Below are positions 1 to 7,360 of a DNA stretch of 64,000 bases, piece by piece. The stretch spans positions 5,034 to 69,033 of the forward strand of contig CAYJIG010000005.1 in assembly GCA_964370165.1 (NCBI GenBank), written 5' to 3'. Numbering within the stretch: position 1 is the stretch's first letter; each line of letters starts with the position of its first letter. The notes under the pieces were generated by a model. That model searched no databases and had not been told where the DNA came from. It saw only the letters and a list, made by a program, of their open reading frames with translations. The translations under genes were made by a program, and so were the position numbers. This DNA is from JAAYCI01 sp964370165. Its GTDB lineage: Bacteria; Bacillota; Clostridia; Oscillospirales; Ruminococcaceae.

Positions 1-1377
1 CACAACCACTAATATACGCGGACAATTTCGCCAAAAAATACGTGATGTGGCGGTAAATACAAGGCCGGCGGCTGATATTATCAATAGAAAGATTAAAAGC
101 GGTAAGTGGATGATGGTGGAGGGGTTTTGAAAATATACCTGCCATGCCACCATACAAACCGTGAAAACAGCCGCAAGGCCACCGTATAAAAAGAAGCCTT
201 TTTTAATAGAGATGCTTTCATCTTCAAGCACTTGTACTGTGGCTAAAACGGCGCACAGAACAGGCATGTATAGCCATCTGGTGTAATAAGTGCCGTTGAA
301 TGCATTGAAGGCACTGTTTAAAATCGGAATAAAAAGGCAAATGGCGCACACCAGTAAAATGCCACGTAGCCAGTTTTTGCGCCGATGTATCAAAAATGCA
401 AACACAAATACCAGCCCAAACATCGGAAGGTATAGCTCCGGCGAGGTTGCGTCGGGGTTTGTCATTAAAGTGTTTTGGTGCATCACCTCGGCAGGCAAAA
501 CCATGCTGCGGAATAGCTCGAAGTATTGGTGCGGGGTGTAAAGTATCCACTCTGTGCCAAAAGAAAGCATGCTACCCACACGTGGATTGGCAGTGAGCGA
601 GTACACAAAAGGAACAAGTAAAAAACCTGACAAAGCCACGCCACACACAGCTTCCAGCGCTAAAAACAAAAACTCTTTTATGGATATGCGATAAACTTTA
701 TACGCCAGCTTTATAAAAAAGTAAACTATCATAAACACCGCTGTGCCGAAAAAAAGCGGAGGATTCACCAAAATGTTAAGGCAGACGGACACAGCGAAAA
801 GCCCGAACTTTTTTGTTTCGATAAGCCTGTCCATGGCGTATGGTAAAAGAGGAAAAAGAGCATATACATCGGCGAAAGGAAAGACGAGGTTTGTTACCCA
901 AAATCCTGAAAATGTATAAAGTATGCTTGCGCATAAGGCGGATAGATCGGTTTTTGTGTGGCGACGTATCCAAAGATAAGAAAAAAGCCCGCCTACGGCA
1001 AACTTTAGCATCAAAGCAGGCGCCATTAAATAAGGTGTGATGCTATGTGGAAAAATAAGGTAAAAAAGGGTAAATACACTGCCGAGGTTATACCAAGAAT
1101 AGCTTTCGATAATACCTGTGCCGAGATCCATGTTGAAATCGTATAAAAAATCCCCGTTGTGCAAAAGGCTTACCACTTGTTGTGCCAAAGGGATTTGCTG
1201 GGTTACTTGGTCGTTAGAAACATAAAATATGCCACCTGCGGCGATGGTGAACGGCAGAATAAAAGCCGCCGCAAGAAAAAATGACGTGAGGAATGCAGTA
1301 AGTTTCGGGCGAGATAGCGTTGTGCCGTATTTACCGCTGGGAGAAAACGCAGAAATGGCGGAAGAAAAGCGATTCAT
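1..1377 (-). CDS. YfhO-family multi-pass membrane protein (C-terminal part outside window)
   Basis: The reading frame is open from an ATG at 1377 to the window edge (459 codons seen), so the 3' end is missing. The protein starts MNRFSSAISAFSPSGKYG, then runs through many hydrophobic segments. It shares the early pattern of the protein at 7361-10114: a first membrane helix, an extracytoplasmic QQIP motif, a DLG(T/S) motif and a WYNLGS/FYNLGS motif. YfhO-type proteins are GT-C-fold-like membrane proteins linked in Bacillus and Listeria to glycosylation of lipoteichoic acid; that role is family knowledge, not shown here. Its ATG overlaps the tsaD stop by one base (TAATG), which suggests translational coupling and membership of the polA-rimI-tsaD transcription unit. 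It is a diverged paralogue of the 7361 gene, not a copy. Confidence 0.8.
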   Translation of the reverse strand, partial: MNRFSSAISAFSPSGKYGTTLSRPKLTAFLTSFFLAAAFILPFTIAAGGIFYVSNDQVTQQIPLAQQVVSLLHNGDFLYDFNMDLGTGIIESYSWYNLGSVFTLFYLIFPHSITPYLMAPALMLKFAVGGLFSYLWIRRHTKTDLSALCASILYTFSGFWVTNLVFPFADVYALFPLLPYAMDRLIETKKFGLFAVSVCLNILVNPPLFFGTAVFMIVYFFIKLAYKVYRISIKEFLFLALEAVCGVALSGFLLVPFVYSLTANPRVGSMLSFGTEWILYTPHQYFELFRSMVLPAEVMHQNTLMTNPDATSPELYLPMFGLVFVFAFLIHRRKNWLRGILLVCAICLFIPILNSAFNAFNGTYYTRWLYMPVLCAVLATVQVLEDESISIKKGFFLYGGLAAVFTVCMVAWQVYFQNPSTIIHLPLLIFLLIISAAGLVFTATSRIFWRNCPRILVVV

Positions 1378-2390
1378 TATGAAAAATCCTCCTCCATTGG
1401 CCAGCCGGCATAAGCGTTCAGGTCGGCGTCTGCCGTGTGGCCTGCGAGATACTCAAAATATCCCTGACAAGCAATCATGGCGGCATTGTCGCCGGTGTAA
1501 ACTTGTTCGGCCAAAAAGCAAGAAAGATTTTCGTCGCCGGCTTTTTTTGTTATTTTGTCACGAAGCAGCTTGTTTGCGGCAACACCACCTGCAAGCGCTA
1601 CGGCAGTAGCCGAGGTATCTTTTGCGGCGGAAAACAAAGTGTCGACTAAAATATCGGATACTTTTTCTTGGAAACAAGCCGCCAGCGAAAAAACATCCAG
1701 GTCATCGCCCTTCATGTCGGCAGTGTTTTTTATGTTTAGTGCGGCGGTTTTTAGGCCTGAAAACGAAACGTCATAAGGGCCGGATACTTTCGGTGTGGGT
1801 AGCTTGTATAAGGTTTTGTCGCCTTTTAAAGCGGCTTTTGCAATAGCAGGGCCGCCGGGATAGCCCAGGCCCAGTGTTCTTGCCACTTTGTCGAAAGCTT
1901 CGCCGGCGGCGTCGTCCACCGTGCGGCCCAGTACCGTGAAATGGGTGTAGCTTTCAACAGACACAAAATGGCAATGTCCACCGCTGGCAACAAGACACAA
2001 AAATGGTGGCGAAAGAGTAGGATGGCTTAAATAAAGCGATGCCACATGGCCACGCAAGTGATGAACGGGAACAAGCGGCTTTGCAAATGAAAAGGCAAGG
2101 CCTTTGGCAAAGTTCACGCCAACAAGAAGCGCGCCTATCAGCCCGGGCGCGGCAGTGACGGCTATGGCGTCTATATCCTTTGGCGACAAACCAGCGTCTG
2201 TAAACGCTTTTTCTACAACTGCACTGATGTGCTCTATATGCCGGCGTGAGGCAATCTCGGGCACAATACCACCGTAGAGTGCTTGTTCTTCTACGCTGGA
2301 GGAAATAGCATTTGATAAAACCGTGCGTCCATCTTTTACAATGGCGGCGGCGGTTTCGTCACAGCTGGTTTCAATGCCGAGTACAATCAT
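1377..2390 (-). CDS. tsaD: tRNA N6-adenosine threonylcarbamoyltransferase TsaD
   Basis: 337 residues, normal family length. TsaD transfers the threonylcarbamoyl group from TC-AMP to A37 of ANN-decoding tRNAs, working with TsaB and TsaE in the cytoplasm. The N-terminus GIETSCDETAAAIV is the family signature; SGGHCHF and FSGLKTAAL follow, and YTGDNAAMIA near the C-terminus carries the metal-binding Asp. The metal-site motif reads H111-H-L-R-G-H115, where most bacterial TsaD proteins have HxEGH; both histidines are kept but the Glu is Arg. It lies downstream of rimI, a common pairing, and overlaps the next gene by one base. tsaB and tsaE are not in the window. Confidence 0.97.
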   Translation of the reverse strand: MIVLGIETSCDETAAAIVKDGRTVLSNAISSSVEEQALYGGIVPEIASRRHIEHISAVVEKAFTDAGLSPKDIDAIAVTAAPGLIGALLVGVNFAKGLAFSFAKPLVPVHHLRGHVASLYLSHPTLSPPFLCLVASGGHCHFVSVESYTHFTVLGRTVDDAAGEAFDKVARTLGLGYPGGPAIAKAALKGDKTLYKLPTPKVSGPYDVSFSGLKTAALNIKNTADMKGDDLDVFSLAACFQEKVSDILVDTLFSAAKDTSATAVALAGGVAANKLLRDKITKKAGDENLSCFLAEQVYTGDNAAMIACQGYFEYLAGHTADADLNAYAGWPMEEDFS

Positions 2391-2431
2391 ATAAAATGCA
2401 GTTCCTTTCTGGTTTTTAAAAGCATATATAA

Positions 2432-2875
2432 TTACAGGCTGGTGCCCATTAGTAGACCGTCTTCGGTGGGGTTATTGTACATGTTAGGACGATTTGATAA
2501 AACTTTAAAGCCTAAATCTTGATACAATGCGATGGCGGCATTGTTACTTTGACGCACCTCTAAAAGACAGCGAGAGATATCAAAAAGCATAAGCTCTTGC
2601 AATGCATGAAGTATAAGAGCCTTGGCGATGCCTCTGCGGCGGTAACGTGGGTGCACCGCTATCAGCTGTAAATCCACACTTTCAGGCACGGCCAAAAAAC
2701 AAGCAAAAGCTACAGGAACGCCTTTGCGCAAAGCTACATAATTCCAGCAGCTGAGGTTGCTTAGGTTGGTTTTCAGGCCGTCGATTGTCCATGGGTCGGG
2801 TGCGCTTGCGGCAATATCGGCACATTCAGACAGCATGGCGGTTGTCATGGGTGAAAATGTGATACTTTCCAGCAT
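2432..2875 (-). CDS. rimI: Ribosomal-protein S18 alanine N-acetyltransferase RimI (GNAT)
   Basis: 147 residues with one GNAT fold. The acetyl-CoA pyrophosphate loop is visible as RYRRRGIAKAL (about residues 76-86), followed by NNAAIALYQDLGF and a C-terminal NPTEDGLLM segment that matches the RimI pattern (EDA..M). The expected role is acetylation of the N-terminal alanine of ribosomal protein S18. Position next to tsaD supports RimI over a generic GNAT, since rimI and the tsa genes are often neighbours in Firmicutes. A GAGG ribosome binding site sits about 11 bases upstream of the ATG. Substrate specificity cannot be read from the sequence alone. Confidence 0.85.
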   Translation of the reverse strand: MLESITFSPMTTAMLSECADIAASAPDPWTIDGLKTNLSNLSCWNYVALRKGVPVAFACFLAVPESVDLQLIAVHPRYRRRGIAKALILHALQELMLFDISRCLLEVRQSNNAAIALYQDLGFKVLSNRPNMYNNPTEDGLLMGTSL

Positions 2876-2933
2876 AAGATATCATCCTCGCTTTTGATGA
2901 ATTTTACTATAGTGAAAATACCTCTCGTTTGGC

Positions 2934-5495
2934 TTATCCTTTTGCCTTTAGCCAGTTTTCGCCTGTATGCACGTCCACCGAAAGAGGGATACTCATGCTA
3001 AAGGCGTTTTCCATTTCTTCTTTTAATATGGTTTTCACCGTGTCGATTTCAGAGTTTGGAGTTTGAACAATAAGCTCGTCATGTACCTGCAACACTAAAC
3101 GTGCCGACAGTTTTTCACGATGTAGGCGCTGCCACACACGAATCATGGCAAGCTTTATAATATCTGCGGCGGTGCCTTGTATCGGGGTGTTTAGGGCTAT
3201 GCGCTTGCCTAAAGCCTGGATATTACGGTTTGAGGCAGAAAGCTCCGGCACGGCGCGTCTGCGTCCGTATAGTGTTTGCACATATCCGTGTTCCTTGCCA
3301 AACTCTACTGTTTTTTCCATATAATCTTTCACGCCGGGGAAACTGGCAAGATAGCTGTCGATAAACTCGCCTGCTTCTTTTACCGATACACCGATATCTT
3401 TTGACAGGCTGAAAGCGCCTATGCCATACACTATGCCAAAGTTTACGGCCTTTGCCGCACCTCTAAGCTGTGGCGTGACCATGTTTAGCGGCAGGCCGTT
3501 TACCAAAGCGGCGGTGGCTTTGTGGATATCTTCGCCGTCCAAAAAAGCCTGCTTCATAGCGGTATCATTAGATATATCGGCTAAAATGCGAAGTTCTATC
3601 TGGCTGTAGTCGGCATCGGCAAAAACTTCGCCTTCAGGCGCTACAAAAAAAGCACGCATGTGACTGCCCAGCTCGGTGCGCACAGGAATGTTTTGCAAGT
3701 TTGGCTCAGAAGAAGATATGCGGCCGGTGCGTGCTTCTGTTTGGTTGAAAACAGAATGTATGCGCCCATCGGATTCAATGACCTTGCCAAGACCCTCCAC
3801 ATAGGTGGAAAGTAGCTTTTGATATGTGCGATATTGCAAAATTTCGTCTATCACGGGGCTGTATGCACGAAGGCTTTCCAAAGTTTCGGCATCGGTGGAG
3901 TAGCCTGTTTTGGTTTTTTTACGAGTAGGCAAACCCATTTTTTCAAACAATGCCTCGCCCAGCTGTTTTGGGCTGTTTACGTTGAACTCATACCCCACAG
4001 TTTGGTAAATAAACTCAAGTTGTTTGTCAATTTTTATCTTAAGATCTTCGCCGAATGTTTTAAGCGCTGTGGCGTCTATGCCAACACCATAAAGCTCCAT
4101 GCTGGCCAAAACTTCGGCCAATGGCTGCTCGATATCTAAAAGCAGGGGCATCATTTGTGCTTTATCACATTCACTTTTCAGATGGGTAAACAAAGGATGA
4201 AGCAAGGCGGCGTCGGGGTATTCCTTGCAAATAAATTGCGGTGATATGTCGTATTCGGCACACAGGCTTTCCACGGTGTATTTTGGGGAAGCAGGATGCA
4301 AAAGATATGCGGCCAGCTTTGCGTCGAAGGTGATGTTTTGGCAAGGGTTTGTTTGGTCGTCAGTGCCAAGCGCCATACGGTGCAACGCTTTTGCGTCAAA
4401 CACACGTTTTTCACAGCGGTTGTTGCGAAGAAGGCAGAGCAGCTCGTCGCTATTTTCCTGTGTGTGATACACAGCGAATGTGCCGGAAGGCACCACCAGC
4501 CAGCCGTCTTCACATGGCGCAAGATATGCAACGCCGGCAGCCACCTGGTCTTTGAAAGGCACAGGGCTGACTTTGGGTAAGTTCAAAGTAGAGGCAGGGG
4601 TGTTTTCTTGCGAGACTAATGTATCATCGCTTAAAGAAAGCCTACTTATCATATTATGCATTTCAAGCTTTGCCAAAAGGCTTAGTGCGACTTCTTTGTC
4701 TGCTGGTTTCTTTTTATATGCGCCGGCGGCGGTGTCGATGGGTACATCGCAGTCTATCACTGCAAGCTTGTAGCTTAAAAATGCGCTGTCTTTGCCGGCT
4801 TTCAGCTTGTTTTGCACAGCGGCTTTTATGGTGTCGCTGTCGATATTTTCATAAACTTCTTGCAACGTGCCAAAATCTTTTATAAGCGAAAACGCTGTTT
4901 TTTCACCGACACCGGGAACACCCGGGATATTGTCGGAAGCGTCGCCCATTAGTGCTTTTGTTTCAATAAGCTGTTTTGGCGACACACCGTATTTTTCGAA
5001 AACGGCGGCCTCGTCCATGCGTGTGGTTTCGCCTTTTCCGCCTTTTGTGGCGGTGAGCAGTACCGTGACACCGTCTCTGATAAGCTGGAGGCTGTCACGG
5101 TCGCCGGTGGCCAGCAAAGCCTCGTCGCCACGAAGAGACGCCGCCTTTGACAACGTGCCTAAAATATCGTCTGCCTCATATCCGGCCAGCGATACCTCAA
5201 CATACCCTAAAAGCGCTAAAAGTTCCTTTAAAACAGGCATCTGAGCCGCCAATTCTTCGGGCATGCCTTTGCGTTTTGCCTTGTATCCGTCATACAGCTC
5301 ATGGCGGAATGTGGGCGCCTTTAAGTCGAACGCGACGGCTATTTCGTCGGGTTTTTCAGCTTCTTCCAGCTTTAGTAAAATATTCATGAACCCATAAATG
5401 GCGTTGGTGAAAAGGCCATCCTTGGTGGTCAGTAGTTTAATGCCATAAAATGCACGATTGAGAATGCTATTTCCATCCAGTACCAGTAATTTCAT
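2934..5495 (-). CDS. polA: DNA polymerase I
   Basis: 853 residues from the ATG at 5495, which has a GAGG site upstream; an in-frame ATG 75 bases earlier would add a non-homologous hydrophobic stretch and is rejected. Domains in order: 5'-3' flap exonuclease (DGNSILNRAFYG, YEADDILGTL, GDASDNIPGVPGVGEKTA), a middle 3'-5' exonuclease-like domain, then the polymerase domain with motif A (DADYSQIELRILA), motif B (RGAAKAVNFGIVYG) and motif C (QVHDELIV). The middle domain has no recognisable DxE exo I motif, so proofreading is probably lost, as in Bacillus Pol I. It acts in Okazaki-fragment processing and repair. It is the first gene of the minus-strand unit that continues into rimI and tsaD. Confidence 0.97.
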   Translation of the reverse strand: MKLLVLDGNSILNRAFYGIKLLTTKDGLFTNAIYGFMNILLKLEEAEKPDEIAVAFDLKAPTFRHELYDGYKAKRKGMPEELAAQMPVLKELLALLGYVEVSLAGYEADDILGTLSKAASLRGDEALLATGDRDSLQLIRDGVTVLLTATKGGKGETTRMDEAAVFEKYGVSPKQLIETKALMGDASDNIPGVPGVGEKTAFSLIKDFGTLQEVYENIDSDTIKAAVQNKLKAGKDSAFLSYKLAVIDCDVPIDTAAGAYKKKPADKEVALSLLAKLEMHNMISRLSLSDDTLVSQENTPASTLNLPKVSPVPFKDQVAAGVAYLAPCEDGWLVVPSGTFAVYHTQENSDELLCLLRNNRCEKRVFDAKALHRMALGTDDQTNPCQNITFDAKLAAYLLHPASPKYTVESLCAEYDISPQFICKEYPDAALLHPLFTHLKSECDKAQMMPLLLDIEQPLAEVLASMELYGVGIDATALKTFGEDLKIKIDKQLEFIYQTVGYEFNVNSPKQLGEALFEKMGLPTRKKTKTGYSTDAETLESLRAYSPVIDEILQYRTYQKLLSTYVEGLGKVIESDGRIHSVFNQTEARTGRISSSEPNLQNIPVRTELGSHMRAFFVAPEGEVFADADYSQIELRILADISNDTAMKQAFLDGEDIHKATAALVNGLPLNMVTPQLRGAAKAVNFGIVYGIGAFSLSKDIGVSVKEAGEFIDSYLASFPGVKDYMEKTVEFGKEHGYVQTLYGRRRAVPELSASNRNIQALGKRIALNTPIQGTAADIIKLAMIRVWQRLHREKLSARLVLQVHDELIVQTPNSEIDTVKTILKEEMENAFSMSIPLSVDVHTGENWLKAKG

Positions 5496-5558
5496 ATAAA
5501 CCTCGTTTGTGATAATAGTAGTAAACACAAAGATGACAAAATAGAAAACATTAGAATA

Positions 5559-5567
5559 ACTATACCA
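5559..5567 (-). promoter_or_regulatory. Probable extended -10 promoter for polA
   Basis: On the minus strand the sequence reads TGGTATAGT, an extended -10 element (TGnTATAGT), about 60 bases upstream of the polA start. No good -35 hexamer is present at 17 bases, which is usual for extended -10 promoters. Confidence 0.45.
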
Positions 5568-5641
5568 CAAAATAGGCTTTTATGGTATTATATTAACGTA
5601 TGTTTTGAAAAGAAAGCTTGTGAATCAGAGGAGGTTTTCAT

Positions 5642-6607
5642 TTGCATATAGGTGATATCGCAAGTGGGGCGGCGCTTGCGCCCATGGCGGGTATCAGCGA
5701 TAGGGCTATGCGGCGTTTGTGCGCAGAGTATGGCGCGGCGTTTACCGTTAGCGAGATGGTGAGCGCAAAGGCGTTGACCATGAGAGATGCAAAAAGTTTT
5801 CGGCTATTGCGTGATGGCGGGAACGACGCACCTTATGGTGTACAGCTGTTTGGCAATGAGCCGGATGTAATGTACGATGCTGTGAAGTGTATTGAAGGTG
5901 AATACTTTGACTTTTTGGATATAAACATGGGATGCCCTGCGCCGAAAGTGTGTAACAACGGTAGTGGTAGCGGACTATTACGCACCCCCGAGCTTGCAGG
6001 TGAAATTGCCAAAGCGGCAGTAAAGGCAAGCGTGTGTCCCGTCACGGTAAAAATCCGCATTGGATGGGATGACGACACCATGACGGGCCTTGAAGTGGCA
6101 AAAAGATGCGAAGACGCCGGCGTGGTGATGTTGGCGGTGCATGCAAGGACACGGGCACAACAATATATGCCGGGGGTAAACCACAAGGCAGTGGAAGACA
6201 TAAAAAGCGCAGTGAGCATACCTGTGCTATATAACGGCGATGTGGACAGCGCAGAATCTGCAAAAACAGCCCTGCAAAACACAGGCTGTGACGGTGTCAT
6301 GGTGGGCAGAGCCGCTATGGGTAATCCGTTTTTATTTTCAGAGATAAAAGCAATGCTTTTGGGACAAGATGCACCACAGCCACCTACGCTGACAAAGCGT
6401 TTTGCTGTGCTTGAAAGTCAGGTACGTGAAATGTGCGAAGAAAAAGGCGAAGAATGCGCCATGCGCCAAGCACGCAAAGTAGCGGCAGGGTATGTGCGTG
6501 GACTGCGTGGTGCGGCGGCACTGAGAAGATGTGCACATTCGCTGACGGTGTTTACCGACCTTGAAGAACTCTCAGAGCTTGCGTGGGCATATAACAGCAC
6601 GGTATAA
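5642..6607 (+). CDS. dus: tRNA-dihydrouridine synthase (DusB-like)
   Basis: 321 residues. An FMN-dependent TIM-barrel enzyme that reduces uridine to dihydrouridine in tRNA D-loops. Seen: LAPMAGISDRAMRRL at the N-terminus, the signature NMGCPAPKVCNNGSGSGLL with the catalytic cysteine, VKIRIGWDD, AVHARTRAQ and the phosphate-binding YNGDVDS and GVMVGRAAMGNPF motifs. The start is TTG at 5642; the perfect AGAGGAGG site at 5627-5634 sits 7 bases upstream and no ATG fits better. It diverges from polA. Which uridine position is modified cannot be told from sequence; in Firmicutes a DusB-type enzyme is the usual one. Confidence 0.93.
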   Translation: MHIGDIASGAALAPMAGISDRAMRRLCAEYGAAFTVSEMVSAKALTMRDAKSFRLLRDGGNDAPYGVQLFGNEPDVMYDAVKCIEGEYFDFLDINMGCPAPKVCNNGSGSGLLRTPELAGEIAKAAVKASVCPVTVKIRIGWDDDTMTGLEVAKRCEDAGVVMLAVHARTRAQQYMPGVNHKAVEDIKSAVSIPVLYNGDVDSAESAKTALQNTGCDGVMVGRAAMGNPFLFSEIKAMLLGQDAPQPPTLTKRFAVLESQVREMCEEKGEECAMRQARKVAAGYVRGLRGAAALRRCAHSLTVFTDLEELSELAWAYNSTV

Positions 6608-6633
6608 TAAAAAAGTTGCAAGAAAAAATAATG

Positions 6634-7236
6634 TTATAAAGCACTCAGCTCGTCCAGATTTTGCTCATAACACGGCAGAAAATGAGTGATAAAATAATCG
6701 GCAGCAGGGCAGTTTAGTTCTTTTAGCTGGGATATTTGCTGGGCTTTGGCACTGCGAAACTCGGTGTTGCCGGAAGACTCTTCCTCAAGGCACTTAATCA
6801 GTGCAGACAAACGATCGGCCGCTTTCAGTAGCTTTTTTTCGGCTTCGTTTAGTATGTCGCCGCTAAGGTAGGCGTACAGGCTTTGCTGAAGCTCTGGTGG
6901 CAACAGATGCGATAGATGCTCGGCGCTTTCTCTTTCCAGCTGCTTGTAGGCTGTTTTCAACGCCTTGTTTTTGTATTTTACAGGCGTGGGCATGTCGCCG
7001 GTTAAAATCTCCGATGCATCATGATAAATAGCGGCCACCGCAATGGTATCGGGGCGGATATCTTCAAGGTGCAATATGTTGGTGGCAATATGGGCAAGGC
7101 AATGCGCCAAAATAGCCGCCTCAGCGGTGTGCTCGGACAAGTTTTCTTGCCGTGAAGAGCGCATCAACCCCCAACGTGTAATATATTTCATGCGTGAGAG
7201 CATGGCGCAAAACGCATATGTTTCAGTGTTATTCAT
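6634..7236 (-). CDS. yfbR: HD-domain 5'-deoxynucleotidase YfbR
   Basis: 200 residues, almost exactly the length of E. coli YfbR. The sequence follows that family closely: LSRMKYITRWGLMR, the first metal histidine in ENLSEHTAEAA, the HD pair in YHDASEILTGDMPTPVKY, and KAADRLSALIKCLEEE with the distal Asp. The family dephosphorylates deoxyribonucleoside 5'-monophosphates and takes part in nucleotide salvage and pool balance. It stands alone on the minus strand, convergent with dus and divergent from the YfhO-type gene at 7361, so it probably has its own promoter between 7237 and 7360. Confidence 0.92.
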   Translation of the reverse strand: MNNTETYAFCAMLSRMKYITRWGLMRSSRQENLSEHTAEAAILAHCLAHIATNILHLEDIRPDTIAVAAIYHDASEILTGDMPTPVKYKNKALKTAYKQLERESAEHLSHLLPPELQQSLYAYLSGDILNEAEKKLLKAADRLSALIKCLEEESSGNTEFRSAKAQQISQLKELNCPAADYFITHFLPCYEQNLDELSAL

Positions 7237-7360
7237 GAATAAGCTCCTTTATTGACCGCCTGATTTATAGGCTTCGGTAGGCGGTAATGTGATACATATA
7301 TTTAATATAAACTGAGTATAACATATTTTGTGGCATGTCGGTATAAAGAATGGAGAAACT

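Noticed and set aside
5496..5570. 25-residue hydrophobic N-terminal extension of PolA
   Set aside because: It looks like a chance upstream frame; the GAGG site and homology both support the start at 5495.
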